The notes under the pieces were generated by a model. The model searched no databases. It was not told the origin of the DNA and saw only the letters and a program-made list of their open reading frames with translations. 64,000 nt of DNA from Verticiella sediminum (GTDB lineage: Bacteria > Pseudomonadota > Gammaproteobacteria > Burkholderiales > Burkholderiaceae_B), in assembly GCF_007558815.1 (NCBI RefSeq), contig NZ_VLTJ01000004.1:157216-221215 (forward strand), in the 5' to 3' direction. Within the stretch, counting starts at the first letter, position 1. Every line of letters starts with the position of its first letter. A program made the position numbers and the translations under genes. Below, one piece after another: positions 1-8,046 of this stretch.

Positions 1-672
1 GACTCGTGCCGGTTCGATCTTCGGCTCAAGGGGCTGCATCACCCGCATGACCCCATGGATTCCCGCGAGAACCCGCTGCTGCAGAGGGCGGAGCCGGGCG
101 GGGCCCACGACCCGCGCGTCGGGGATGCCTGGTCGAACGGCCACTTCGATCTGAAGGGCCGCATCACGGGCACCCTATGGCTGCGGGGCAGGGAGTACGC
201 GGTGGACTGCTACGAGGGCATGGACCGCAGTTGGGGCCCGCGCAACGAAACGCCGAGTCGCGCCAGCTCGTATCTTTCCATCAACTTCGGCGAGGAGCTG
301 GCGGTCTGGCTGACGATGACCCTGAGCATTTCGTCCGAGGGGATGGTCGTCTACGACGAGCTGAAGACGGGTTTTCTGGTCAGCCACGGCGAGGTTTTTC
401 CCATTACGCGCGCCACCATCGAGGCGCGGGGCGCGGACATGCTGACCCTGAACGATCACGTGATCCTGGAAACCGCAAACGGTGCGCGCTACGAGTTCCA
501 CGGTGGCGCGATCGGAACTCGCCCGATGGGTTCCATCAACCCGTCCATTTCGGCCTTCCAGTCGCTCATGCGCTATCACTGGAACGGCAAGGTCGGCTAT
601 GGCGGGCACGGCAAGCTCTTCGGACAAGAGTATCTCGCCCGCCATCTTCCACGCGACGAGGCCCGTGCATGA
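1..672 (+). CDS. Hypothetical protein, 3' part (DUF7064-like)
   Basis: The frame is open from base 1, so the gene starts outside the window; the visible part is about 223 residues ending in TGA. The text resembles the beta-rich DUF7064/AttH-like lipocalin-fold proteins that often sit beside APH-like phosphotransferases: a DRSWGPR motif near residue 77 and an EFHGGAIG stretch near 165 are recognisable features. I infer that family from memory, not from a search. There is no signal peptide in the visible part. The stop codon overlaps a possible ATG (ATGA at 669-672) of the next frame, so it is probably co-transcribed with the phosphotransferase and the small unknown protein downstream. Function unknown; a role in metabolism of a lipid or terpenoid-like substrate is a guess from such neighbourhoods. 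Confidence 0.7.
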   Translation, partial: DSCRFDLRLKGLHHPHDPMDSRENPLLQRAEPGGAHDPRVGDAWSNGHFDLKGRITGTLWLRGREYAVDCYEGMDRSWGPRNETPSRASSYLSINFGEELAVWLTMTLSISSEGMVVYDELKTGFLVSHGEVFPITRATIEARGADMLTLNDHVILETANGARYEFHGGAIGTRPMGSINPSISAFQSLMRYHWNGKVGYGGHGKLFGQEYLARHLPRDEARA

Positions 673-727
673 GTGCCGCCCGGCCGCCCGAAGGCACTCG
701 CACCGCAGCCCGACAGGGCGGAGGTAC
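671..727. repeat. GC-rich palindromic repeat, copy 1
   Basis: Between the stop of the first gene and the phosphotransferase start lies a GC-rich stretch whose bases 676-694 are identical, in opposite orientation, to 18717-18735. The two 19-base matches plus similar flanks indicate a dispersed repeat. It carries the GGAGG used as ribosome binding site for the start at 732. Confidence 0.55.
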
Positions 728-731
728 TCCA

Positions 732-1970
732 ATGAGCACCCTGGATACGGTTTCATTTCTCCGGACGCGGGACGCCGATCCGCGCGATCAACCCACGGAG
801 GACTTCATTGCCGCCATCCGGTCGCGCTTTCCGACCGAGGCGGATGTGGACGATCTATTGACCCGAAAGATGCAGCGGCGCGCCGGTCCTCGATATCGGC
901 ATGTCGGCATCGAAGAGATGGTGGCCTGGACGGGCAGCATGTTGCGCGACCTCATCGAGGACGACGTCGACATTCTCGAGCCGAGGTGGCTCACGGGTGG
1001 CGCCTCCAAGGTGCAGATGGCCTTCACGCTCGAAGTCGGCAAGCCCGGAACCCCGGCCCGGCGGGAACGACTGGTGGTCCGGATGGATCCGACCGAAGGC
1101 TCCAATGCCACCAGCCGACGGCGGGAAGCCGAACTCCTGCGCGCCTTCGAGGACACGCTTCCCGTACCGAAGGTGTACTGGGTCGACCATGCCTGCCGAT
1201 GGTTCCCGGAGCCGGCGATCATCTACAGTTTCCTGAACGGGGTCGCCAAGCCCAGCCACAACGCGTCCGGGCGCATCGTCGGGCTCGGCACGGATTTCGG
1301 TCCGGCCCTGCGTGAAAAGCTCGCGCCGCAGTTCCTGGAGCATTTGGCCCGCATCCACACGGCCGATGTCGATACGATGCGTTTCACGACCATGGATCGC
1401 CCCGAAACCGGGACTGTCGAATGTGCGCGGCTGCAGTTGAACCGGGCGCGCCGAGTCTGGGAGGAAGACCGGCCCGAAGCATTCCCGTTGATGGACGTGG
1501 CGGCGAACTGGATGCAGAGGAATCTTCCCGAGCTGGATCGGGTCAGCGTCGTCCACGGCGACTTTCGCAGCGGAAACTTCCTTTTCGACGAACCCAGCGG
1601 CCGGGTCACGGCCTGGCTGGACTGGGAGCGTGGCCAACTGGGCGACCGTCATCGCGACCTTGCCTGGATGACGCAGCTCGAGAAAGGCCACTTCAGTGAA
1701 GACGGCAAGGTTTATTACGTCTGCGGCCTGATCCCGCTCGACGAGTTCTACCGGCGTTACGAAGACGTCTCCGGGCTGTCGGTCGACCCGGACAAGCTTG
1801 CGTTCTACCGGGTGCTCAACTGCTTTCAGATCATCACCACCACGATGGCGACGGCCTATCGGGTCGCCAAGCTGGGCAAGTCGCATCAAGACGTGCTGCT
1901 GGCGCGCCTGAAGGGCATCGCTCCCCTGGTCGCCGGCGAACTTCTCGAACTGCTCAAGGAGCGAATCTGA
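732..1970 (+). CDS. APH-like phosphotransferase family protein
   Basis: A 412-residue cytoplasmic protein of the aminoglycoside/choline-kinase-like fold, which transfers the ATP gamma-phosphate to a small hydroxylated substrate. The Brenner motif HGDFRSGN starts at His275, with Asp277 as likely catalytic base and Asn282 as metal ligand, and the LDWE metal motif has Asp297. An in-frame ATG at 669 overlaps the previous stop, but the ATG at 732 has a GGAGG eight bases upstream and the intervening codons are repeat DNA, so 732 is preferred. It is followed by a one-base stop/start overlap (TGATG at 1968-1972). Members of this branch are usually found with acyl-CoA dehydrogenases or DUF7064 proteins rather than antibiotic resistance, and I do not infer resistance. 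Substrate unknown. Confidence 0.85.
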   Translation: MSTLDTVSFLRTRDADPRDQPTEDFIAAIRSRFPTEADVDDLLTRKMQRRAGPRYRHVGIEEMVAWTGSMLRDLIEDDVDILEPRWLTGGASKVQMAFTLEVGKPGTPARRERLVVRMDPTEGSNATSRRREAELLRAFEDTLPVPKVYWVDHACRWFPEPAIIYSFLNGVAKPSHNASGRIVGLGTDFGPALREKLAPQFLEHLARIHTADVDTMRFTTMDRPETGTVECARLQLNRARRVWEEDRPEAFPLMDVAANWMQRNLPELDRVSVVHGDFRSGNFLFDEPSGRVTAWLDWERGQLGDRHRDLAWMTQLEKGHFSEDGKVYYVCGLIPLDEFYRRYEDVSGLSVDPDKLAFYRVLNCFQIITTTMATAYRVAKLGKSHQDVLLARLKGIAPLVAGELLELLKERI

Positions 1971-2566
1971 TGGATCAGAGCGCAGTCAACCTGGCGGCCA
2001 CGATACGCGCGCTCACGGACGTGGTCGCGCCCGCCGTGGACCCGTCCAACGCGCGTGCGCGCGAACAACTGAACCTTTCGATCGACCACCTGGTTTTTCT
2101 GCTCGAACGCATCGACCATCTTCACGAACGGCATTACCACGAGCTCAGGCAGCAGATGACACTCGCCGGGTCGCTGCTCGATGCCAGCGCCGGGGAACAG
2201 TTCGAAGCCCGGGCGGCGCTGCAGCGTGCGCTGCAGGACTGCGCCGACAGGGTCGGTGCGGCACGCGCGGGTGCGCCGGCGGACGAGCTGCCCGCCATGC
2301 CCCTGCCGGTGGACACGCTGCGGCAATGCCTGGACAGGCTCGGCGCGGCGACGGCCGGGATGGTCCAGGCGTGCCAGGACATGGGAGAAGATGTGCGGCG
2401 CCGTGTCGAGCGTTGCGTGCTCGAGCAGGACGAAGCGCGAATCCGGTTCGAGCGCGTCTGGTATGCGCCGCTCGGCTTCGATTCGCATGCCCGCGCTCTC
2501 GGTTCGTTGACCGACGTCCTGTCCGGCCAGGGCGACGGCGGGAGCCAAGACAGCGGGTGCGGCTGA
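1970..2566 (+). CDS. Hypothetical protein, alpha-helical
   Basis: A 198-residue protein I do not recognise. It is rich in Arg, Ala, Leu and Glu and looks almost entirely helical, with a likely coiled-coil or helical bundle from about residue 35 to 75 and another around 115-150. There is no signal peptide or membrane segment. The start ATG overlaps the phosphotransferase stop by one base, which strongly suggests translational coupling and a partner role with that kinase. The C-terminal tail is Gly/Ser-rich and probably disordered. It ends in a cysteine two residues before the stop. Confidence 0.75.
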   Translation: MDQSAVNLAATIRALTDVVAPAVDPSNARAREQLNLSIDHLVFLLERIDHLHERHYHELRQQMTLAGSLLDASAGEQFEARAALQRALQDCADRVGAARAGAPADELPAMPLPVDTLRQCLDRLGAATAGMVQACQDMGEDVRRRVERCVLEQDEARIRFERVWYAPLGFDSHARALGSLTDVLSGQGDGGSQDSGCG

Positions 2567-2616
2567 ATCCAAGCGCCGCCGGCGGGCCCACAGGCGCGAC
2601 GCACCATCGAAAAAAA

Positions 2617-2692
2617 TCCCCCACGCTGCGCCTCCGGCTTGCTGCCCCCAAGGGGCGCTTTCTTCCTTGGGACGGCCCGGCGGCAAAAACAC
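2617..2692. repeat. GC-rich palindromic repeat, copy 2
   Basis: The 146-base gap before the Bug gene holds a run of A, then a C-rich/G-rich palindromic segment that closes with a GACGGCCCGGCGG box. It resembles the other GC-rich repeats of this window in layout (C-run, G-run, terminal GGCGGCCCxGCG-type box). It could also fold as a terminator for the upstream operon. Confidence 0.45.
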
Positions 2693-2712
2693 AGACAATC
2701 CAGGAGACAGCA

Positions 2713-3681
2713 ATGCCATCGAAATCCGCCATGGCCATTCCGGTGTTCGTTGCGCTGTTCGGCATGGCAGCCGCCGGCGCAGCGCCATTGTCCGGGCAGC
2801 CCATCACGCTGATCGTTCCCCACGCGACCGGGACCGGCGTCGACGTCGTCGCCCGGGCGTTCGCCCCCCATCTGGAAAAGGCCCTGGGAACGTCCGTGGT
2901 GATCGAGAACCGGGTCGGGGCCAACGGGTCCATCGGTTCCGTGTTTGTCGCCCGCGCCAAGCCGGACGGCCACACGCTGCTCATGAACGCCAGTCCGCCC
3001 TTCGTGACCTACCCGATGACGCAGGACAAGCCGCTGTACGACGCTGAGCAGGACTTCTCTCCCATTGCCATGGTCGGATCGACACCGATGGTGCTCGTCG
3101 TGTCGGCGAGTTCCGGTATCGATGGGATGGAGGCGTTCGTCCAACACGCGAAGAGCCACCCGGAATCGGCCAATTATGCGTCGCCGGGGCCGGGGTCGGC
3201 GGGTCATCTGGCGATGGAGCAACTGGCGGGCGTGGCCGGTATAGACATCGAACACGTGCTGTACAAGACGACTTCGCAATCCCTCACCGACGTGGCGGCC
3301 GGCCATATTCTGTCGGCCTTCGTCTCGATCGTCTCGGCCGCGCCGCTGCTGGACAGCGGTCGGCTGCGGGCCATCGCGGTGGGTTCAGCCGAGCGCCTGC
3401 CGGCCTATCCGCAAGTGCCGACGTTGAAGGAGGCGATCGGGCTCCCGAATTTCGAAGCGGCTGTGTGGTACGGCTTCCTTGGGCCGAAGGGCATGTCCGA
3501 AGAAACCGTGCAGGCCGTCTATCGGGGCGTGGCTCAAGCCTACGACCTACCGGAGGCGCAGGCCATCATGCGCCAGCAGAGTGTCAGCGCTGAGTTGCAA
3601 TCCCCGGAAGCGTTCAAGGAACGGTTGCAAGCGGATGCGGCCGATGCGAGGAAAGTGCTGGACGGTATCGTTCCTCAATGA
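2713..3681 (+). CDS. Bug-family tripartite tricarboxylate transporter binding protein (1)
   Basis: A 322-residue periplasmic solute-binding protein of the Bug (TctC) family. It has a Sec signal peptide of about 23 residues ending near AGAAP, then the typical QPITLIVPHATGTGVDVVAR start and a PDGHTLLMN motif. Bug proteins bind carboxylates or other organic solutes, and most genomes of this group encode far more Bug proteins than TctAB permeases; no TctA or TctB is nearby. The start at 2713 is preceded by AGGAGA; the frame is open further upstream but that part is not signal-like. It probably belongs with the phosphotransferase operon. The GntR gene convergent to it may regulate it. Ligand unknown. 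Confidence 0.92.
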   Translation: MPSKSAMAIPVFVALFGMAAAGAAPLSGQPITLIVPHATGTGVDVVARAFAPHLEKALGTSVVIENRVGANGSIGSVFVARAKPDGHTLLMNASPPFVTYPMTQDKPLYDAEQDFSPIAMVGSTPMVLVVSASSGIDGMEAFVQHAKSHPESANYASPGPGSAGHLAMEQLAGVAGIDIEHVLYKTTSQSLTDVAAGHILSAFVSIVSAAPLLDSGRLRAIAVGSAERLPAYPQVPTLKEAIGLPNFEAAVWYGFLGPKGMSEETVQAVYRGVAQAYDLPEAQAIMRQQSVSAELQSPEAFKERLQADAADARKVLDGIVPQ

Positions 3682-3700
3682 CGCCGCCGCACCGTCCGGA

Positions 3701-4531
3701 TCAGTCGACTGCCGCCGCGTTGCGAGCCGCAGCCGGTGTCTTCGCGCTGCGCGGCCTGGAAGGGGCGCTGGCCTGAGCCGCCGACGCTTGCCCTGCGTTG
3801 CCGGCCGGTGCTGCCTTCAGGTAGATGCGCTGCAATTGCATCAGGTGTTGCCGCATCACGTCGGCTGCGGCATCGGCATCCCGCTGTTCGAGTAGCTGTA
3901 GCATCTTGCGCCGCATCGGCATGACGGAACGGTTCGACGTCCGGCCCGTCTGCTCGACGAAGCGCTCGGTCAGTACGAGCACGGCGTCGGTCAGCAACTC
4001 CAGGATCGGGTTGCGCGTCATGCGTGCCAGGATCCGGTAGAAGTCCAGATTGAGCGAGGTACGCCGGGCCAGGTCGCCGGCATCGGCCGCCTGGCTCGCC
4101 TCCTGAACATTGTTTCGAAGCACGGCGAGTTCGCTGTCGTCGAAAGCCGAGCAGGCGAGGCGGACGACTTCCACCCCGAGCAGGACGCGGACCTGTGTCA
4201 GATGCTCCGGGCGGATCGTGCCGAGCGCATAGAGATCGGAGAGCCCGGAAAGAACGGCTTCAGCGCCGCCTCCGCGCACCACGGGGCCACCATTCGCACC
4301 TAGGCGGATGTCCAGCAACCCCATGTTCGCAAGCGAACGCAAGGCCTGCCGGACCGAATTGCGGCTGACCTGGAACTGGCTGGATAGCTCGCGTTCGGAC
4401 GGCAGGCGGGAGCCGACCTTCAAGCGACCTTGCTGTAGGTGCTCGCGCACCTGGGCGATAATCTCGTCCGCAGGGCGGGGTCCGACCACGGGCTGAAACT
4501 CCAGATCGGAGTTTCGTGAGGAACGCGTCAT
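3701..4531 (-). CDS. GntR family regulator, FadR/FCD subgroup
   Basis: A 276-residue DNA-binding regulator with an N-terminal winged helix (about residues 20-90; recognition region LPSERELSSQFQVSRNSV) and a helical FCD effector domain (about 105-235). In the FCD domain the usual FH pair that helps bind a metal reads FYR and another expected His is replaced by Arg, so metal binding may be lost; only the late RQHL His looks conserved. The last 35 residues are an Ala/Pro-rich tail. It is convergent with the Bug gene and divergent from the PaaX-like gene with 64 bases between starts, so it may control either. Confidence 0.88.
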   Translation of the reverse strand: MTRSSRNSDLEFQPVVGPRPADEIIAQVREHLQQGRLKVGSRLPSERELSSQFQVSRNSVRQALRSLANMGLLDIRLGANGGPVVRGGGAEAVLSGLSDLYALGTIRPEHLTQVRVLLGVEVVRLACSAFDDSELAVLRNNVQEASQAADAGDLARRTSLNLDFYRILARMTRNPILELLTDAVLVLTERFVEQTGRTSNRSVMPMRRKMLQLLEQRDADAAADVMRQHLMQLQRIYLKAAPAGNAGQASAAQASAPSRPRSAKTPAAARNAAAVD

Positions 4532-4595
4532 TTTTTGTGTTGCCTCTCAAACATCACGCCGCCAATCTTAGAGCATCTTCCGACCCATCCGTCGC

Positions 4596-5447
4596 ATGCC
4601 ACGAACCGAGCCCGCCGTCACCGCCTCCGCATCGTCACCCGTCAACGCAGGCAGTGCCCGCTCCGTGTTGCTGACATTGCTGGGCGAGTTCGTCTATCCC
4701 GAGTCGACGCTCGTAGCGACGGGCGCTTTGCTGGAGGCGTTCGCATGCGTCGACATTGCGGAACGTTCGGCCAGACAGGCGATCAACCGTTCCGCGGCAA
4801 GCGGCTGGATCGAGGCGGTCCGGGAAGGCCGCCGCGTTTCATGGCGCCTGACCGATAGCGGCCATGCACTCATCGCCCGCGGTTCGCGCCGCCTACGTGC
4901 GGTACGCGAACCGATGACGGATTGGGATGGACAATGGCTGTTGCTGCACGTCAGTGTTCCGGACGCCCAGCGCGTGCAGCGGCAGCGCTTGTACCGGGCT
5001 TTGAGCTGGGCCGGCTTCGGCAATCCGACGCCCGGCCTCTGGATTTGCCCACATAGCGACCGCGAGGCGGATCTGGGGCAGATCCTCACGGACCTGGAGC
5101 TGGTCAGCCAGGCACTGGTATTCATGGCACGTCACGTCGAGGTGGGAGTTGAACGAGCCGATCTGGTCCATCGGGCATGGGACCTTTCCGCGGTCGGAGC
5201 GCACTACGAGGAACTGCATGAGCAGTTCATTCCTGGGCGAAGTCGTTCCGGCGGTGCCTTGCGCGAACATATCCTGCTGGTCAACGCCCTGCAGCGCCTG
5301 CCCTCGGTGGACCCTGGCCTGCCTCTGGCGCTGTTGCCGGAGGGTTGGCCGGGCCGGCCGGTGATTGCCGAGCTGGAGCGCTATCGTGCCGCCCTCGCGC
5401 CCAAGGCTCACGCCGAATGGCGAGCACTGCTCGGCAAGGCGGCGTGA
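4596..5447 (+). CDS. PaaX-like transcriptional regulator
   Basis: A 283-residue protein with the architecture of PaaX, the repressor of phenylacetate degradation in E. coli: N-terminal winged helix (about 25-100), a central Cas2-like ferredoxin fold (WDGQWLLLHVSVPD from about 109) and a C-terminal helical domain. No paa genes are in the window, so the regulon is not evident. The gene is divergent from the GntR gene. The ATG at 4596 lies close to the intergenic region and no strong ribosome binding site is visible, so a slightly later start is possible. Assignment to the family is by overall pattern; regulation of phenylacetyl-CoA genes is not implied. Confidence 0.8.
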   Translation: MPRTEPAVTASASSPVNAGSARSVLLTLLGEFVYPESTLVATGALLEAFACVDIAERSARQAINRSAASGWIEAVREGRRVSWRLTDSGHALIARGSRRLRAVREPMTDWDGQWLLLHVSVPDAQRVQRQRLYRALSWAGFGNPTPGLWICPHSDREADLGQILTDLELVSQALVFMARHVEVGVERADLVHRAWDLSAVGAHYEELHEQFIPGRSRSGGALREHILLVNALQRLPSVDPGLPLALLPEGWPGRPVIAELERYRAALAPKAHAEWRALLGKAA

Positions 5448-5483
5448 GCCATTGAGCCGCGGGCGGCCACGCAGGCTTCAGGA

Positions 5484-5939
5484 TCATCCCGCGGGTGGTG
5501 CCAGCACGGCCTCCAGCAGTGCATGGCGCGAGACGGCGAACGGATTGGCCACCGTGACGCCGCCCCAGGTGAAGCCCTCCTGGAGGTCTTCCGACAGCAG
5601 TAGCCGACAGCCTGCATGCGATGTCGCGGCCAGGACGATCGCGTCCCACACGCTCAAGTGATGATCGGTCGCCAGGTCTGTTGCGGCCAGCAGAACTTCC
5701 GGGGACGTGCCGAAAACCGGGAAGGTGTCGCCCCAACTCAACAAGGCGCTGCGGGCCTCGGCCCGCGACCTGCCGCCTTTTCGCACCAGGACGTTGAACA
5801 ACTCGCCCAGGACCTGGACGGGCAACATGACTCGATCGGGAGCGATGCGGCGCAAAAGGTCCAGGGCAAGGGCGCGTTTTTGCGCGTCATTGATGCCTTC
5901 TGCGTAGGCCAGCACATTGGTGTCGAGCGCGACTCTCAC
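5484..5939 (-). CDS. PIN-domain toxin (VapC-like)
   Basis: A 151-residue PIN-domain ribonuclease, the toxin of a type II toxin-antitoxin pair. The acidic residues expected in the active site are Asp6 (in ALDTN), Glu46, Asp99 (in SVWDA) and Asp118 (in LLSED). Translation starts at a GTG whose GTGA overlaps the antitoxin stop, the classic coupling that keeps antitoxin in excess. PIN toxins cut tRNA or other RNA; the target cannot be read from sequence. The gene seems intact, so the pair may be active. Confidence 0.88.
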   Translation of the reverse strand: MRVALDTNVLAYAEGINDAQKRALALDLLRRIAPDRVMLPVQVLGELFNVLVRKGGRSRAEARSALLSWGDTFPVFGTSPEVLLAATDLATDHHLSVWDAIVLAATSHAGCRLLLSEDLQEGFTWGGVTVANPFAVSRHALLEAVLAPPAG

Positions 5940-6265
5940 GGCTCGCCCTCGCCCTGAAACGCTGGGCCGCCCCGGGTTGCCGTGTCCCCCTCGGAGGGCT
6001 GGCTGGGCGCAGCCCGGCGCTGGGGACGTTCATAGAGTTCGTCGCGTGTCCAGGAGCCCGCCTGCACGATGGGCTGGGTCCGCAGGCGCGACAGCAGTAC
6101 CGCGCGCGTATCGGTGACGGCCGAGCGCCGTTCGTCGATGGGGACAATGCGGGCAACGGGACGGCCATGGCTGGTCACGACGTAGCTGCGGCCTTCTTCC
6201 CTGACTTCTCGAAGAATCCGGGAAAACCTGCGGTTGGCGTCGGCGGCGGATACGTCGTATTTCAT
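5936..6265 (-). CDS. Phd/YefM-type antitoxin
   Basis: A 109-residue antitoxin. Residues 1-55 are the Phd/YefM DNA-binding fold (AADANRRFSRILREV and a VTSHGRPVARIVPI strand); the following 30 residues are the toxin-binding segment. The last 25 or so residues are Pro/Gly/Ser-rich and are encoded by a GC-rich repeat (5961-6028) that seems to have lengthened the protein up to the toxin start. The start at 6265 (MKYDVS) is chosen over an upstream ATG at 6325 because the fold begins there and an operator-like palindrome lies at 6281-6299, inside the longer version. Confidence 0.85.
   Translation of the reverse strand: MKYDVSAADANRRFSRILREVREEGRSYVVTSHGRPVARIVPIDERRSAVTDTRAVLLSRLRTQPIVQAGSWTRDELYERPQRRAAPSQPSEGDTATRGGPAFQGEGEP
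5961..6028. repeat. GC-rich palindromic repeat, copy 3, inside antitoxin
   Basis: This segment has the same layout as copy 2 (GGCCGCCCCGGG box, a C-run facing a G-run, then a CGCAGCCCGGCG box) but lies within the antitoxin reading frame. It encodes the low-complexity tail of that protein. Similarity to the other copies is by eye. Confidence 0.45.
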
Positions 6266-6280
6266 GTCATCCACGCGATT

Positions 6281-6299
6281 AGTAGTGATTTTAACTACT
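6281..6299. promoter_or_regulatory. Palindromic operator of toxin-antitoxin operon
   Basis: AGTAGT (6281-6286) and ACTACT (6294-6299) form a perfect inverted repeat around an AT-rich 7-base spacer, 15 bases before the antitoxin start. Phd/YefM antitoxins repress their own promoter through such sites, so this is probably the autoregulatory operator. Confidence 0.6.
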
Positions 6300-6352
6300 C
6301 TAGCGCAAGATAACCCCGTTGCCAACCGCGGCCGCGATCACCCACCCCCGCC

Positions 6353-7402
6353 TTACGGCGCCGGGTTCGGATACCTCACATGGATCGCCTCGATCCCCGC
6401 CAGCACCTCGTCGGACAGCGTCACGTCCACGCTGGCGATGTTCTCGCGCAGTTGCTCCATCGAGGTCGCGCCGATCAGGTTGCTGCTGGTGAACGGCTGC
6501 CGGTTCACGAAGGCCAGCGCCATCTGGGCGGGCGAGAGCCCGTGCTCGCGCGCGAGCGCCACGTAGGCCGAGGTGGCCGCCTCGGCGGCCGGCTTGGTGT
6601 AGCGCGCGAAGCGGGTGAATTCGGTGATGCGGGCGCCGGCAGGGCGCGCGCCGTTCTCGTACTTGCCGCTCAGCCAGCCGAAGGCGAGCGGGGAGTAGGC
6701 GAGCAGGCCGAGGCCGTCGCGATGGCTGAATTCCGAGAGCCCGGTCTCGAAGGTGCGGTTGAGCAGGCTGTACGGGTTCTGCACGGTGACGATGCGCTCC
6801 AGGCCAAGCTCGCGCGCGGCCTGCAGAAAGCGCGCCACGCCCCAGGGCGTCTCGTTCGACACGCCGATGTGGCGCACCTTGCCCTGGCGCACGAAGTCCG
6901 AGAGCACGGTGAGGGTTTCCTCGATCGGCACGGTGACCGTGTCGTCGATCCACGGGTAGGACAGGCGGCCGAAGGTGGTGGTGTTGCGGTCCGGCCAGTG
7001 CAGTTGGTAGAGATCCACATGGTCCGTCTGCAGGCGCTGCAGGCTGCCGTGCAGGGCGGCTTCGAGGTTGGGCCGGTCGAACTGGTTGGCCTCGCCGCGG
7101 ATGTGCCTGGGGTTGTGCGGCTGGCGCGCCGGGCCGGCGATCTTGGTGGCCAGCACGATGCGGCTGCGCGCCTTGCTGCGGGCGAGCCAGGTGCCGATGT
7201 AGGCCTCGGTGCGGCCCTGAGTCTCGGCCTTGGGCGGCACCGGATACATCTCGGCCGTGTCGATCAGGGTGACGCCCTGGTCCAGGGCGTAGTCGAGCTG
7301 TTCGTGGGCTTCGCTTTCCGTGTTCTGCTGGCCCCAGGTCATGGTGCCCAGGCCGATCAGGCTGACGTCGATGTCGGAACTGCCGAGCTTGCGATACTGC
7401 AT
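6353..7402 (-). CDS. tas: Aldo/keto reductase, Tas family
   Basis: A 349-residue cytoplasmic NADPH-dependent oxidoreductase with the TIM-barrel aldo/keto reductase fold. The catalytic tetrad is Asp48, Tyr53, Lys87 and His135. It follows E. coli Tas closely in length and text, including EMYPVPP, the NPYSLLNR stretch, and the final YPNPAP, so orthology is likely; Tas is known for suppressing tyrosine auxotrophy in starvation, but its physiological substrate is unclear. The ATG at 7402 is preceded by CAGGAGT; the longer frame upstream overlaps the previous gene and is rejected. It is 31 bases downstream of the PCuAC gene and probably co-transcribed with it. Confidence 0.9.
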   Translation of the reverse strand: MQYRKLGSSDIDVSLIGLGTMTWGQQNTESEAHEQLDYALDQGVTLIDTAEMYPVPPKAETQGRTEAYIGTWLARSKARSRIVLATKIAGPARQPHNPRHIRGEANQFDRPNLEAALHGSLQRLQTDHVDLYQLHWPDRNTTTFGRLSYPWIDDTVTVPIEETLTVLSDFVRQGKVRHIGVSNETPWGVARFLQAARELGLERIVTVQNPYSLLNRTFETGLSEFSHRDGLGLLAYSPLAFGWLSGKYENGARPAGARITEFTRFARYTKPAAEAATSAYVALAREHGLSPAQMALAFVNRQPFTSSNLIGATSMEQLRENIASVDVTLSDEVLAGIEAIHVRYPNPAP

Positions 7403-7433
7403 GCTGACTCCTGTGAGGTTCGGGGCTGTGGGT

Positions 7434-7955
7434 TCAGTGCGTGCTCTTGCCGGCCGGGCTGCGCACGGCACAAGGGGCGGTGAGCTGGCCGTCTCCGCCG
7501 AAGGCGAAGGTGACCGAGATGGTCTGGCCAGGGGCGAGGGCGGCCGTCGGCTTCTCCAGCATGGCGTGATAGCCGCCGGGCGCGAACTCGAAGGTGCCGC
7601 CGGCCGGGATATCCACCGCGTCGGTGTGCTGCATGCGCGCGGTGCCGTCCTGGGTGACGGTCCGGTGCAGCATGGTCTGGCCGAAGGCCGCGCTGGCGAT
7701 GCCGGTCAGGCGCAGTGCGCTGCCGGTCTCGTTGCGCAGCGTGAAGTAGGCGGCCGAGGGCAGGTTCTGCGGCATGGCGCGGACCCAGCATTCGGTGACG
7801 GCGACGCCCTCGATGGCCTGGCCGGCCACTGGCGCACCGGCGCCGTGATGCGCGTGGCCGCTGCCGGGGCCGTCTTCGTGGCCAGGGACGTGGTGGGCAT
7901 GGGCGAGGCCGGCGCTGGCGCACAAGGCCAGGCCGGCGAGCAGACGGTGGAACAT
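7434..7955 (-). CDS. Periplasmic copper chaperone PCuAC
   Basis: A 173-residue secreted protein with a signal peptide of about 20 residues (cleavage near AHA) followed by a His-rich segment (residues 21-37, seven His). The Cu(I) motif H-X10-M-X21-H-X-M is perfect: His97, Met108, His130, Met132. PCuAC proteins deliver copper to the CuA or CuB centre of cytochrome oxidase, usually with a Sco protein; none is nearby. The His-rich N-terminus may give a second, Cu(II)-type site, as in copper-bound PCuAC proteins with His-rich tails. It leads a probable two-gene operon with the aldo/keto reductase. Confidence 0.9.
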   Translation of the reverse strand: MFHRLLAGLALCASAGLAHAHHVPGHEDGPGSGHAHHGAGAPVAGQAIEGVAVTECWVRAMPQNLPSAAYFTLRNETGSALRLTGIASAAFGQTMLHRTVTQDGTARMQHTDAVDIPAGGTFEFAPGGYHAMLEKPTAALAPGQTISVTFAFGGDGQLTAPCAVRSPAGKSTH

Positions 7956-8046
7956 GGACTCCTCGCGATGATGCCGCCGCGCGCAGGAAAGGGCGCGGCA
8001 AGCCAGCCCCGATTCTAGTCCAGGGTGGCCGCGCGCCCGGCGCGCA

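Noticed and set aside
177..731. Extended N-terminus of the phosphotransferase in the overlapping frame
   Set aside because: It overlaps the first gene almost completely; the GGAGG at 719-723 sets the start at 732.
732..1970. Aminoglycoside resistance gene
   Set aside because: The APH fold is shared by many kinases; the branch with DUF7064-like neighbours is metabolic, so resistance is not claimed.
6380..7483. Plus-strand frame opposite the Tas-like reductase
   Set aside because: The reductase has all four catalytic residues, and the opposite frame is low-complexity.
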